Source: an uncultured Oscillospiraceae bacterium (GTDB taxonomy: Bacteria; Bacillota; Clostridia; Oscillospirales; Ruminococcaceae). Taken from it: a DNA stretch of 34,971 bases. Position numbers and translations under genes: made by a program. The notes beneath the pieces were generated by a model. That model did not search any database. It was not told where the DNA came from and worked only from the letters and a program-made list of their open reading frames with translations. The stretch is taken from contig CAJTQM010000020.1 of assembly GCA_910578255.1 (NCBI GenBank), positions 1 to 34,971 of the forward strand. Reading direction: 5' to 3'. Shown in pieces: positions 15,733 through 23,938 of this stretch; within the stretch, counting starts at the first letter, position 1, and each line of letters opens with the position of its first letter.

Positions 15733-15761
15733 ATTGTACCCACCAAACGTTTTTATGACAA
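15733..15761 (-). promoter_or_regulatory. sigma-A promoter of the XRE/bactofilin-like gene
   Basis: On the minus strand TTGTCA (15761-15756) and TACAAT (15738-15733) are 17 bp apart, 40 bp before the start codon. Confidence 0.8.
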
Positions 15762-15887
15762 TAGACCGCTCGTTGATATCCCCGTATTTTCTGTAAACCA
15801 TTGGTTGTATCGTCTGTCGACGCCTCATAGCCGCCCCCGTTTTTTCTCAACCGGCGGTTGTCTTCAAAAGCTGCGGCAAATTTTTTC

Positions 15888-15916
15888 TTGTCCCTCCTTC
15901 TTTTTCGTGCTATTCT
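15888..15916 (+). promoter_or_regulatory. likely promoter of the C39-like gene
   Basis: TTGTCC (15888-15893) and TATTCT (15911-15916) are 17 bp apart, about 40 bp before the GTG start at 15958. Confidence 0.55.
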
Positions 15917-15957
15917 AAAGATAATAAAAAGCCGAAATCTCTACAAAGAGGAATATT

Positions 15958-16538
15958 GTGAAATACTTAAACCAATTGGAATACGAGACGGTTCCCTATC
16001 CCACCGACATAAAAAATCCCGACAGCCCTATGAAGGACGGAAGCATCAAGCGGGCCGGATGCGGTCTATGCTGCCTGTGCATGATGGTGGACCGGCTCAC
16101 TGTCGAGGAACTGCCGCTGCTGGAATGCCGCGATCTCGCCATAGAGCACAAGGCAAACATGGATCCCGGGACCGACCTTGAGGTACTAAGTCCGGTGATT
16201 GCAAAAAAGTTTTGCTTAAAGTACAAAGCCACCGATGATCTGCAGGAGATGATCCGCTGTGTGCAGGCCGGCGGATGCGCCATTGCCAACGTAGGCGGCG
16301 ACCGGGACGACGGCCGCTACACCGGCGTTTTTCTCACGGAGGCCATTTTATCACCGTTATCAGCGCCGATGAAAAGGAACTTTGCATCCTGGATCCTTCT
16401 TTAAAAGAGGGCAAATTCGACGAGTCCGGCCGGGAAGGCAAAGTCCGGGTGGACGGGATTTTCGCCTACTGCGCGCCGCAGGTTCTGGACCGGGACACCG
16501 ACAATCGCTCCCCGCGGTATTATCTGTTTTCCCGCTGA
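15958..16538 (+). pseudogene. C39/papain-like cysteine peptidase family protein with a frameshift
   Basis: The first frame starts at GTG 15958 (AGAGG site) and encodes MKYLNQLEYETVPYP, followed by AGCGLCCLCMM, where Cys35 would be the nucleophile. It then runs to VGGDRDDGRYTGVF. At a T5 run (16328-16332) the homology moves to the -1 frame, continuing SHGGHFITVISADEKELCILDPS, which carries the expected His and the LDPS segment, and ends at TGA 16538. One extra T would restore a single protein of about 193 residues. The family is the C39-like peptidase_C39_2 group, usually cytoplasmic or secreted proteins of uncertain role. The break may be a real mutation, an assembly error or, less likely, programmed slippage. 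Confidence 0.72.
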
Positions 16539-16683
16539 TCTTTGCGGATGAAAAATTTTTTGCGTGCGGCTTCCCTGTTTGCGGTCCCTTTTTAGGGATC
16601 CTTGCAAAGGGACGCCGCGCCTTTTTTCAAATAGGACAACCGGGAATTTTCAAAAAATCATAGAATGCAAGTATGATTTGTGT

Positions 16684-16689
16684 TATAAT
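16684..16689 (+). promoter_or_regulatory. extended -10 promoter of the MATE gene
   Basis: TATAAT preceded by TGT forms an extended -10 box. No good -35 is visible about 17 bp upstream. The transcript would begin near 16696, giving a leader of about 70 nt that contains the riboswitch-like element. Confidence 0.65.
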
Positions 16690-16720
16690 ATTTTAAGATG
16701 ATAAAAAGAATACTACATAC

Positions 16721-16762
16721 GAGGTGGTGAGATCTGCCCGACACCGAGAAGGTAACGGCAGC
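16721..16762 (+). promoter_or_regulatory. structured leader resembling a guanidine-IV (mepA) riboswitch
   Basis: The leader contains GGTG (16723-16726) able to pair with CACC (16742-16745). A hairpin pairs CTGCC (16734-16738) with GGCAG (16757-16761) and, inside it, ACC (16743-16745) with GGT (16751-16753) around a GAGAA loop. The two pairings compete for CACC. Size, position before a MATE gene and sequence flavour fit the mepA motif (guanidine-IV) found in Clostridia. I could not align it to a covariance model, so the class is a proposal. Confidence 0.5.
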
Positions 16763-16767
16763 AAAGC

Positions 16768-18225
16768 ATGAAAGAAGGACAATCAAAGGTACAGGGGCTG
16801 GCTCTTGACCTGGTAGAGGAAGGCAAGGATCTATCCTTATGGGACCAGGGCCTGCAAAACAAAAAGGCGCCGCTTCCCCAAGGGGTTACAAACAAAATGC
16901 TGTATGCGGACGTAGTCCGCATCGCCTGGCCGTCTATGGTCGAGTTGCTTTTGACCCAGCTGGCCTCGATGGTGGATCTGATGATGGTGGGGCAGCTGGG
17001 GGCCTGGGCGCTGACCTCTGTCGGATTAACAACCCAGCCAAAATTTTTATTTATGACCGTCTTCCAGGCGCTGAACGTCGGCGCAACGGCGATGGTCGCC
17101 CGCTATAAGGGGGCCGGGCGGCCGGACAAAGCCAATCTCGTCATGCGCCAGGCGCTGATGATGACGCTGTTGGCTTCGGTGGCCATGTCGTTTATCGGGT
17201 TTTTCACCTCTGAATGGATGGTCCGCTTTATGGGCGCCTCCGACGCTGAAAGTCTGGCGGGCGGCACCATCTATCTGCAAATTCAGATGATCGGGTTTGT
17301 GCCGATGGCGCTGACCACCGTAATCACCGCCGTGCTGCGCGGCGTAGGCGACTCGAGAACGGCGATGATTTATAACGTTGTGGCAAACGCCGTAAACGTC
17401 GTCCTCAATTACTTCTTGATTTACGGGCATATGGGGTTCCCGGCTCTGGGGATCGCCGGCGCCTCGCTAGCTACCATCTTAGGACAGCTGGTGGCGATGA
17501 TCATGGCCTTTTTTGCGGTGATGCGCAGAAAAAGCGGCTATCTGCATCTGCGGCTGCGGGACGGTTTTCTGCCGGATCAGGAGTCAATTACCGCAATTTT
17601 CAAAGTCGGCTTCCCCGCTATGGTCGAGCAGCTTGTAATGCGCGCCGGCATTATTATCTATTCGAAAACCGTGGCCTCGTTGGGAACGGTGGCCTTTGCA
17701 ACCCATCAGGTGTGTATGAACGTGCAGGCGCTCACCTTTATGAACGGACAGGCGTTCGGCGTTTCCGCCACCTCACTGGTAGGGCAATGTCTGGGAAAAC
17801 GCCGTCCGGATATGGCGGAGCAGTATGGCCGCCGCACTCGCCAGGTGGGTATGATGGTCGCATTGTGTCTGGCGGCCTGCTGCCTGCTATTTTCCCGCCA
17901 GATTGTGGCTTTGTACAACGACGACCCCCAGATCATCCAGCTGGGCGGGACCATTTTAATGTTCATCGCGTTTATTCAGCCGTTCCAAGCCTCCCAGTTT
18001 ATTTTGTCCGGTGTGCTGCGTGGGGCCGGAGATACCCGGGCAACAGCGGTCATCACCTTTTTGACCGTGCTGCTGGTCCGTCCGGGATTGGCATTGATCA
18101 TGGTTTATCTGTTCCATTGGGGCCTGCCCGGCGCGTGGGTGGCCCTGGCGGCGGATCAGCTATTGCGCTCCCTTCTGGTCTGGTTAAGATATCGTGCCGG
18201 AAAGTGGAAAACCATCAAGGTTTAA
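16768..18225 (+). CDS. MATE family efflux transporter
   Basis: A 485-residue multidrug and toxin extrusion transporter with about twelve membrane helices in two repeats. The first helix region reads VVRIAWPSMVELLLTQLASM and is followed by VDLMMVGQLG, the usual MATE entry motif. TTVITAVLRGVGDSRTAM and SGVLRGAGDTRATA mark equivalent loops in the two halves. It exports cationic compounds using a Na+ or H+ gradient. The start is uncertain. ATG 16768 lies only 6 nt after the riboswitch-like hairpin and has its purine-rich site 15 nt away. ATG 16897 (MLYADVVRIAWP) has AAGGGG at 11 nt and matches the normal family N-terminus. A strong terminator follows. Confidence 0.9.
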   Translation: MKEGQSKVQGLALDLVEEGKDLSLWDQGLQNKKAPLPQGVTNKMLYADVVRIAWPSMVELLLTQLASMVDLMMVGQLGAWALTSVGLTTQPKFLFMTVFQALNVGATAMVARYKGAGRPDKANLVMRQALMMTLLASVAMSFIGFFTSEWMVRFMGASDAESLAGGTIYLQIQMIGFVPMALTTVITAVLRGVGDSRTAMIYNVVANAVNVVLNYFLIYGHMGFPALGIAGASLATILGQLVAMIMAFFAVMRRKSGYLHLRLRDGFLPDQESITAIFKVGFPAMVEQLVMRAGIIIYSKTVASLGTVAFATHQVCMNVQALTFMNGQAFGVSATSLVGQCLGKRRPDMAEQYGRRTRQVGMMVALCLAACCLLFSRQIVALYNDDPQIIQLGGTILMFIAFIQPFQASQFILSGVLRGAGDTRATAVITFLTVLLVRPGLALIMVYLFHWGLPGAWVALAADQLLRSLLVWLRYRAGKWKTIKV

Positions 18226-18246
18226 TCGTTTTTATCTTTTACCAAC

Positions 18247-18279
18247 GAAAAAAAGAGACGGATTTTCGTCTCTTTTTTT
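18247..18279 (+). terminator. terminator of the MATE gene
   Basis: AAAAAAAGAGACG and CGTCTCTTTTTTT form a stem around GATTTT, ending in a T7 tract. Confidence 0.92.
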
Positions 18280-18321
18280 CGTTTCTTCACAAAATGTTCA
18301 CATTAGTGCAATAGAATATTA

Positions 18322-18350
18322 TTGACAAAAAGAAGACAAAGCGGTATATT
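18322..18350 (+). promoter_or_regulatory. promoter of the fatty-acid synthesis cluster
   Basis: TTGACA (18322-18327) and TATATT (18345-18350) are 17 bp apart, a strong sigma-A promoter 51 bp before fabT. No other clear promoter or terminator is visible until after accA, so the whole cluster is probably one ~9.4-kb transcript. Confidence 0.88.
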
Positions 18351-18353
18351 CAT

Positions 18354-18374
18354 TTAGTTAGATTATCAAACTAA
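18354..18374 (+). promoter_or_regulatory. FabT-type operator
   Basis: TTAGTTAGAT-T-ATCAAACTAA is an inverted repeat with one mismatch and matches the FabT pattern (TTTGATnATCAAA core). It sits three bases after the -10 box, so binding would block transcription of fabT and the cluster behind it. In streptococci FabT represses with acyl-ACP as corepressor. Confidence 0.82.
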
Positions 18375-18401
18375 TAATTTATCTGTACCGGAGGAATCAG
18401 G

Positions 18402-18860
18402 ATGGACGCTTTTGCGGCAGCGCTAAACGAAGTGTTGACCGATACCTATCATAACATTCTGCGGGTTGAGGAAGAAGCGCTCAGGAAAAACGGCCGGATC
18501 CATCTTTCCATCAAGGAGATGCACCTGATCGAAGCGGTGGGAAAAGGGGAAAACCAGGGCCGAACGGTCAGCGAGATCGCTGCCGCCATGAACATTACCC
18601 GGCCCACAGCCACCGTGGCAATCAATAAGCTGGAAAAGAGAGGCTATTTGGAAAAACAGCCCGGCGACGAAGACGGCCGCACCGTCCGTGTGACGCTGAC
18701 GAAAAGCGGAAAGCGGATTGACCATTTCCACAGGCTATACCATTCCAGCATGGTGGCAAAAATTGTGGAGGATCTGACCGAAGTGGAGAAAGACAGCCTG
18801 TTTCAAGGGATCCGGAAACTGAATGAATTCTTGAAAAAAAGCCTGGGGGAGAAAAAATGA
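18402..18860 (+). CDS. fabT: FabT-like MarR family regulator of fatty-acid synthesis
   Basis: A 152-residue MarR-type winged-helix repressor. The DNA-binding region reads SEIAAAMNITRPTATVAINKLEKRGYLEKQPGDEDGRTVRVTLT in short segments around residues 55-105, including the beta-wing DxxDGRxxRV pattern. Its position as first gene of the fab cluster and the FabT-like operator in its own promoter identify its role. It starts at ATG 18402 after GGAGG, and its stop overlaps the fabH start (ATGA). It probably senses long-chain acyl-ACP; that is known for streptococcal FabT and inferred here. Confidence 0.88.
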   Translation: MDAFAAALNEVLTDTYHNILRVEEEALRKNGRIHLSIKEMHLIEAVGKGENQGRTVSEIAAAMNITRPTATVAINKLEKRGYLEKQPGDEDGRTVRVTLTKSGKRIDHFHRLYHSSMVAKIVEDLTEVEKDSLFQGIRKLNEFLKKSLGEKK

Positions 18861-19810
18861 GTTTTTGCGTATTGGGGACGGGCAGCTATGTCCCGCCTAA
18901 GGTGGTAACCAACGATGATTTGGCAGCATTTTTAGAAACCTCTGACGAATGGATCCGGGAGAGGACCGGCATCCGGCAGCGGCATGTCTGCGAGACAGAA
19001 TCCACCTGTGATTTAGCCTATGAAGCGGCGGTGGCGGCGATGGCACAAAGCGGCGTAAAGGCAGAAGAGTTGGATATGATCCTTTGCGCCACCATCAGCG
19101 GAGATTTCGCGACGCCATCGGTGGCGTGTGTGGTGCAAAAAAGGCTGGGCGCTATCTGCCCGGCGATGGACCTGAACGCAGCCTGCTCCGGTTTTCTGTT
19201 TTTACTGGACACGGCGGCGGGCTTTTTCGCCCGGGGCCGCGTAAAAAAAATGTTGGTCATCGGCGCAGAGAGAATCAGCCGTCTGTTAGACTGGGATGAC
19301 CGCAGTACCTGCGTGATTTTCGGCGATGGCGCCGGCGCCATGGTGCTGGGTGAGGGAGACGGCTATCTGGCCTCTCAGCTGCATTCCAAAGGGGATGACG
19401 ATGTGATTCGCACCCCGGTATTCGAGGGGAAATCCCCCTTTAACCGGCGCGAGCAGGAGAATCCCTATATTCATATGAAGGGGCAGGAAACCTTCCGTTT
19501 CGCGGTCAATGCCATGACCCACGATCTAAAAAATCTGATTGCACAGGCGGGCTTTGCCGAGGAAAAGATTGACTGGGTGATCCCCCATCAGGCCAACATC
19601 CGCATTATCGACGCGGCCAAAAAACGGCTGCATATCCCGCCGGAACGCTTTTGCGTGAACATCGACCGGTACGGCAATACCTCTGCCGCCAGTATTCCGA
19701 TGGTGGTTGACGAACTCAACCGTTCCGGAAAACTCAACCGGGGCGACTTACTGGCGCTGTGCGCCTTTGGAGGCGGCCTTTCCAGCGCCGCCTGCATTCT
19801 TCGCTGGTAA
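18857..19810 (+). CDS. fabH: beta-ketoacyl-ACP synthase III (FabH)
   Basis: A 317-residue condensing enzyme that starts each fatty-acid chain by joining acetyl-CoA, or a branched acyl-CoA, to malonyl-ACP. The catalytic triad is intact at standard positions: Cys110 (DLNAACSGF), His244 (VIPHQANIRI) and Asn274 (YGNTSAAS). The C-terminal GGLSSAACILRW is typical. Translation is coupled to fabT by a four-base overlap, with GGGGGAG upstream. A 53-nt gap separates it from acpP. Confidence 0.97.
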   Translation: MSFCVLGTGSYVPPKVVTNDDLAAFLETSDEWIRERTGIRQRHVCETESTCDLAYEAAVAAMAQSGVKAEELDMILCATISGDFATPSVACVVQKRLGAICPAMDLNAACSGFLFLLDTAAGFFARGRVKKMLVIGAERISRLLDWDDRSTCVIFGDGAGAMVLGEGDGYLASQLHSKGDDDVIRTPVFEGKSPFNRREQENPYIHMKGQETFRFAVNAMTHDLKNLIAQAGFAEEKIDWVIPHQANIRIIDAAKKRLHIPPERFCVNIDRYGNTSAASIPMVVDELNRSGKLNRGDLLALCAFGGGLSSAACILRW

Positions 19811-19863
19811 GGCCGCTTGGTCGGCTTTTCCATATATTTTGCATTTTACAGGAGGAAATACAG

Positions 19864-20094
19864 ATGATTTTTGAGAAATTGACTGCCATTTTAGCGGATC
19901 ACGTAGACTGTGACCCCGCTTCGGTTACCATGGACACCACCTTTGAGGAGTTGGGCGTGGATTCGCTGGACACGGTCGACATGGTCATGGAACTGGAAGA
20001 AGCGCTGGACATTGAGTTGGAACTGGACGAAAAAATCTCCACCGTCGGCGAGATGGTCAAGCTGGTGGAAGAAAAAATGGGCGAGAAGGAATAA
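19864..20094 (+). CDS. acpP: acyl carrier protein
   Basis: A 76-residue, strongly acidic carrier protein holding growing acyl chains on 4'-phosphopantetheine. The attachment site is Ser34 in GVDSLDTVDMVMELE. ATG 19864 follows AGGAGG; the longer frame from 19759 overlaps fabH and is rejected. Placement between fabH and fabK matches the streptococcal cluster order. Confidence 0.97.
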   Translation: MIFEKLTAILADHVDCDPASVTMDTTFEELGVDSLDTVDMVMELEEALDIELELDEKISTVGEMVKLVEEKMGEKE

Positions 20095-20097
20095 GCC

Positions 20098-20145
20098 ATG
20101 ATTAAGACACCGATTTGCGACATACTGGGTATCGAGTACCCGATT
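20098..20145 (+). promoter_or_regulatory. fabK start region (no separate promoter seen)
   Basis: Only three bases separate the acpP stop from the fabK ATG. Unlike streptococci, where FabT has a second site before fabK, I see no operator or promoter in this gap or in the acpP upstream gap (19811-19863). Confidence 0.5.
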
Positions 20146-21045
20146 TTTCAGGGCGGCATGGCCTGGATCTCTGACGGGAAGTTGGCAGCGGCGGTATCCG
20201 AAGGCGGCGGACTGGGGATCATCTCGGCCATGAACGCCGATACCGCTTATCTGAAAAAAGAAATCGACACCTGCCGAGAACTGACCAAAAAGCCCTTTGG
20301 CGTCAACGTTATGCTCATGAGCCCCCATGTGGAGGAAGTGGCAAAGCTGCTGGCCGAGGAAAAGGTGCCGGTGATCACTACCGGCGCGGGAAATCCCGGA
20401 AAATATATGAAGCTTTGGCAGGAAGCCGGCATCCAGGTGATTCCGGTGGTGGCCTCGGTGGCTATGGCCAAACTGGTCACCCGCCAGGGCGCCAGCGCCG
20501 TCATTGCCGAGGGCGGCGAATCCGGCGGACATGTGGGCGATCTGACCACCATGGCACTGCTGCCCCAGGTGTGCGACGCCACCTCCCTGCCGGTGATCGG
20601 CGCGGGCGGCATTGCCGACGGACGCGGCGTGGCGGCGGCCTTTATGCTGGGCGCTGCCGGCGTACAGCTGGGCACCCGTTTTCTGGTCGCCCATGAGTGC
20701 GGCGTGCACCAGACCTACAAAAACAAGATCCTCAAGGCAAAGGATATCGACACCATCGCCACCGGAAAACGGCTGGGCCATCCGGTGCGCTGCTTAAAGA
20801 CCCCCTATTCCCGGGAGTATTTCCGCAAGGAGTACGACGGGAGCGTTTCCGACGAGGAGTTGGAGGCCTTTGGCGCCGGCGCCCTGCGTCTGGCGGCGGT
20901 AGAGGGCGACGAGCAGCGCGGCTGCTTTTTGGCGGGACAAATTTCCGCTATGGTGAAAAAAGAACAGCCTGCCGCCGAAATCATCCGCGAGATTTTTGCC
21001 GAGGCGGAAGATATTTTGAATGGAGCGAAAAAATGGGTAAAATAG
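20098..21045 (+). CDS. fabK: enoyl-ACP reductase II (FabK, FMN-dependent)
   Basis: A 315-residue flavoprotein that catalyses the last step of each elongation round, reducing trans-2-enoyl-ACP with NAD(P)H through FMN. It belongs to the nitronate monooxygenase-like TIM-barrel family: IFQGGMAWISDGKLAAAVSEGGGLG near the N-terminus (substrate and phosphate region), AEGGESGGHVGDL with the conserved histidine, and LPVIGAGGIADG with MLGAAGVQLGTRF at the FMN phosphate site. FabK replaces the triclosan-sensitive FabI. The start at ATG 20098 has AAGGA. The gene end overlaps fabD by 13 nt. Confidence 0.95.
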   Translation: MIKTPICDILGIEYPIFQGGMAWISDGKLAAAVSEGGGLGIISAMNADTAYLKKEIDTCRELTKKPFGVNVMLMSPHVEEVAKLLAEEKVPVITTGAGNPGKYMKLWQEAGIQVIPVVASVAMAKLVTRQGASAVIAEGGESGGHVGDLTTMALLPQVCDATSLPVIGAGGIADGRGVAAAFMLGAAGVQLGTRFLVAHECGVHQTYKNKILKAKDIDTIATGKRLGHPVRCLKTPYSREYFRKEYDGSVSDEELEAFGAGALRLAAVEGDEQRGCFLAGQISAMVKKEQPAAEIIREIFAEAEDILNGAKKWVK

Positions 21046-21953
21046 CATTTCTTTTTTCCGGCCAGGGCGCACAGTACAGCGGCATGGGCCGGGAGTTGAC
21101 CGAAGAATCCGCGGTGGCAAGAGAACTTTTCAGGCTGGCCGACGGACTGCGGCCGGGCACCTCGTCCCAGTGCTTCGAAGGCTCTAAAGAGGAGTTGACC
21201 CAAACCAAAAACACCCAGCCATGCCTATTTTGTGTGGATCTGGCGGCGGCTCTGGCGCTGGAGGAAAGGGGCGTCCGGGCCGACGGGGCCGCAGGATTTT
21301 CTCTGGGCGAGATGGCAGCCTTGACCTTTTCCGGCATGCTGGATCAACCAGCCGGATTTTCGCTGGTCTGCCGGCGTGCGGCGCTGATGGACGACGCGGC
21401 CCGGCAGGTAAACAGCGCCATGGCGGCGGTCCTGAAACTGGACAACCAAACAGTCGAGGATCTTTGCGGCCGCTTTCAGCATCTGTATCCGGTCAACTAC
21501 AACTGCCCGGGCCAGCTGGTGGTCGCGGGGCTGCAAGACGAAATCGAGGCGCTGAGCCCGCTGGTAAAAGAGGCAGGCGGACGGATGGTCCCGTTAGCGG
21601 TCAGCGGCGGATTTCACTCGCCGTTTATGTCCTCTGCCGCCAGTGCATTCCGGCAGGAGTTGGAGTCGTTTTCCTTCGCGCCCGGCCGTATCCCGGTCTG
21701 GGCCAATTTGACGGCAAATCCCTACGATCAAAAGGATCCCAAGGCGCTTTTGGCGTCCCAGATGGAAAATCCCGTCCGCTGGGAGCAGACCCTTCGCAAT
21801 ATGGCGGCAGAAGGGTTCGATACGTTTATTGAAGTGGGTCCCGGCAAAACCCTTTGCGGATTTGTGGCCAAAACCCTGCCGCAGGCCAAAGCCTATCATG
21901 TGGAGGACGCGAAAACATTGGAAACAACCATAAAGGCGGTGTTGGAGCAATGA
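21033..21953 (+). CDS. fabD: malonyl-CoA:ACP transacylase (FabD)
   Basis: A 306-residue enzyme that moves malonyl from CoA to ACP, supplying every elongation step. Ser90 in GFSLGE is the nucleophile and His195 in SGGFHSPFM its partner. FLFSGQGAQYSGMG is the standard start and GPGKTLCGF lies near the end. ATG 21033 lies inside the fabK coding end, with GGAG upstream. The longer frame from 20697 is antagonistic overlap with fabK. The stop overlaps the fabG start (ATGA). Confidence 0.97.
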   Translation: MGKIAFLFSGQGAQYSGMGRELTEESAVARELFRLADGLRPGTSSQCFEGSKEELTQTKNTQPCLFCVDLAAALALEERGVRADGAAGFSLGEMAALTFSGMLDQPAGFSLVCRRAALMDDAARQVNSAMAAVLKLDNQTVEDLCGRFQHLYPVNYNCPGQLVVAGLQDEIEALSPLVKEAGGRMVPLAVSGGFHSPFMSSAASAFRQELESFSFAPGRIPVWANLTANPYDQKDPKALLASQMENPVRWEQTLRNMAAEGFDTFIEVGPGKTLCGFVAKTLPQAKAYHVEDAKTLETTIKAVLEQ

Positions 21954-22690
21954 GTCTTAAGGGAAAAACAGCGCTGATCACCGGCGCCGGACGCGGCATC
22001 GGCAGGGCGATCGCCCTGGCTTTCGCCAAAGAGGGTGCGAACATCGCGGCAATCTACGCCGGAAACGCCCAGGCCGCTCAGGAGGTCTGTCAGCAGGCGA
22101 TACAGCTGGGCGTACAGGCCAAAGCCTATCAGTGCGATGTATCCAGCTTTGATCTGGCGAAGCAGACCGTCCAGGCGGTGCAGAAGGATTTCGGCGGCAT
22201 CGATATTCTGGTCAACAATGCGGGCATCACCCGGGACGGGCTGGTCTACACGATGAAGGAAGCGGATTTTAACGCGGTGTTAGACACCAATCTCAAGGGC
22301 GCGTTTCATTTTATCAAGCATTGCTACCCGATCTTTGTCAAAAAGCGGGCGGGCAAGATCATCAACATTTCTTCGGTGTCCGGCCTGATGGGAAACGGCG
22401 GCCAGGCCAATTACGCCGCCTCCAAGGCGGGGCTGATCGGCTTGACCAAATCGGTGGCCCGGGAACTGGCGGGACGGGGCATCTGCTGCAACGCCATTGC
22501 CCCCGGCTTTATCGAAACCGATATGACCGCCGCCATCGACAAAGAGGACAATCCGCTGGCGGGCCTCATCCCTCTTCGGCGGATGGGTAAACCGGAGGAG
22601 GTGGCGCAGCTGGCGGTATTTTTAGCCGGCAGCGGTTCCGACTATATTACCGGCGAGGTCATCCGCGTTGACGGCGGCTTGGCCATGTAG
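21950..22690 (+). CDS. fabG: 3-oxoacyl-ACP reductase (FabG)
   Basis: A 246-residue short-chain dehydrogenase that reduces 3-oxoacyl-ACP with NADPH. The Rossmann motif TGAGRGIG is at 11-18, the NNAG motif at about 89-92, and the catalytic residues Ser142, Tyr155 and Lys159 are in SSVSG and NYAASK. The C-terminal ITGEVIRVDGGLAM is typical. It starts in the ATGA overlap with fabD. A 14-nt gap with AAGGAGG leads to fabF. Confidence 0.97.
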   Translation: MSLKGKTALITGAGRGIGRAIALAFAKEGANIAAIYAGNAQAAQEVCQQAIQLGVQAKAYQCDVSSFDLAKQTVQAVQKDFGGIDILVNNAGITRDGLVYTMKEADFNAVLDTNLKGAFHFIKHCYPIFVKKRAGKIINISSVSGLMGNGGQANYAASKAGLIGLTKSVARELAGRGICCNAIAPGFIETDMTAAIDKEDNPLAGLIPLRRMGKPEEVAQLAVFLAGSGSDYITGEVIRVDGGLAM

Positions 22691-22704
22691 GAAGGAGGAC
22701 GCTA

Positions 22705-23934
22705 ATGAGACGTGTAGTAGTGACCGGTCTGGGAGCGGTAACGCCGGTCGGCAGCGAGATTCCCGTCTTCTGGGAAAATCTGCTGGCCGGCAAAAACGGC
22801 ATTGGGCCGCTGGACCGGTTTGACGCGGGAGAATATAAAGCGAAGGTGGCGGCCCAGGTCAAGGATTTTGATCCGATCCGCTATATGGACAAGGTTGAGG
22901 CGCGCAAAAGTGATCTGTTCAGCCAGTACGCGATGGCGGCTGCCTGCCAGGCGGTGGAGGACAGCGGCATTGACAAAAAGGTGGCACCGGAACGGTTCGG
23001 CGTGTATTTCGGCTCCGGCATCGGGGGGCTGATCACCATGTCCACCGAGATCCAAAAACTTTTGGAAAAGGGGCCCAAGCGGGTATCCGCCTTTTTCATC
23101 CCGATGATGATCGCCAACATGGCGGCGGGCAACATCGCCATCCGCTTTGGCGCCAAGGGTCCCTGCCTGCCGGTGACCACCGCCTGCGCCACCAGCACCA
23201 ACGAAGTGGGAGAGGCGTTCCACGCCATCCGCGCCGGTTACGCGGACGCGATTTTGGCAGGCGGCGCAGAGGCGGCCATCACCCCCATCGGCGTGGCCGG
23301 CTTTACCAATTGTATGGCCCTTTCTCTGGCCAGGGACCCGGACGAGGCTTCACTGCCGTTTGACAAGCGCCGCGGCGGTTTTGTCATGGGCGAGGGCGCC
23401 GGCGCGCTTGTTTTGGAAGAGTATGAACACGCAAAAAAGCGCGGCGCGCGCATCTATGCCGAGATAACCGGCTATGGCTGCACCTGCGACGCATATCATA
23501 TGACGGCGCCCGCCCCCAGCGGAGAAGGCGCTGCCCGGGCCATTTCCCTGGCGCTGGAGGAAACCGGCCAATGGGACGGTCCGGTCTATCTCAACGCCCA
23601 CGGCACCGGCACGCCGATGAACGATAAAACCGAAACCCAGGCCATCAAGGCCGCTTTCGGCGAAAAAGCGAAAAATCTGCTCGTCAGTTCGACCAAATCC
23701 ATGACCGGCCACATGCTGGGCGCCGCCGGCGCGGTGGAAGCCATCGTATCGGTACTGGCGCTATGCAAGGGGGAAATCCCCCCCACCATCAACCTGCGCG
23801 AGCCGGACCCGGAGTGCGATTTGGACTATGTGCCCAATCAGTCCAGAAAGGTGCAGGCGCAGCTGGCGCTTTCCACCTCTTTAGGTTTTGGAGGACACAA
23901 CGCTTGCATTGCGTTTAAGCGGATGGAGGGATAG
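22705..23934 (+). CDS. fabF: beta-ketoacyl-ACP synthase II (FabF)
   Basis: A 409-residue elongation condensing enzyme adding two carbons from malonyl-ACP. Catalytic residues are Cys161 (TTACATSTNE), His299 (NAHGTGTP) and His336 (KSMTGHMLGAAG). The N-terminus RRVVVTGLGAVTPVG and the end TSLGFGGHNAC are classical. The start at ATG 22705 has AAGGAGG. It is the only elongation condensing enzyme in the window. Confidence 0.97.
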   Translation: MRRVVVTGLGAVTPVGSEIPVFWENLLAGKNGIGPLDRFDAGEYKAKVAAQVKDFDPIRYMDKVEARKSDLFSQYAMAAACQAVEDSGIDKKVAPERFGVYFGSGIGGLITMSTEIQKLLEKGPKRVSAFFIPMMIANMAAGNIAIRFGAKGPCLPVTTACATSTNEVGEAFHAIRAGYADAILAGGAEAAITPIGVAGFTNCMALSLARDPDEASLPFDKRRGGFVMGEGAGALVLEEYEHAKKRGARIYAEITGYGCTCDAYHMTAPAPSGEGAARAISLALEETGQWDGPVYLNAHGTGTPMNDKTETQAIKAAFGEKAKNLLVSSTKSMTGHMLGAAGAVEAIVSVLALCKGEIPPTINLREPDPECDLDYVPNQSRKVQAQLALSTSLGFGGHNACIAFKRMEG

Positions 23935-23938
23935 CATC

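Noticed and set aside
16328..16340. Programmed -1 frameshifting at the T5 run
   Set aside because: The 0-frame codons GTT TTT C do not form the standard X XXY YYZ slippery heptamer, and no strong downstream stem or internal ribosome-site stimulator is evident. A mutation or sequencing indel is simpler.
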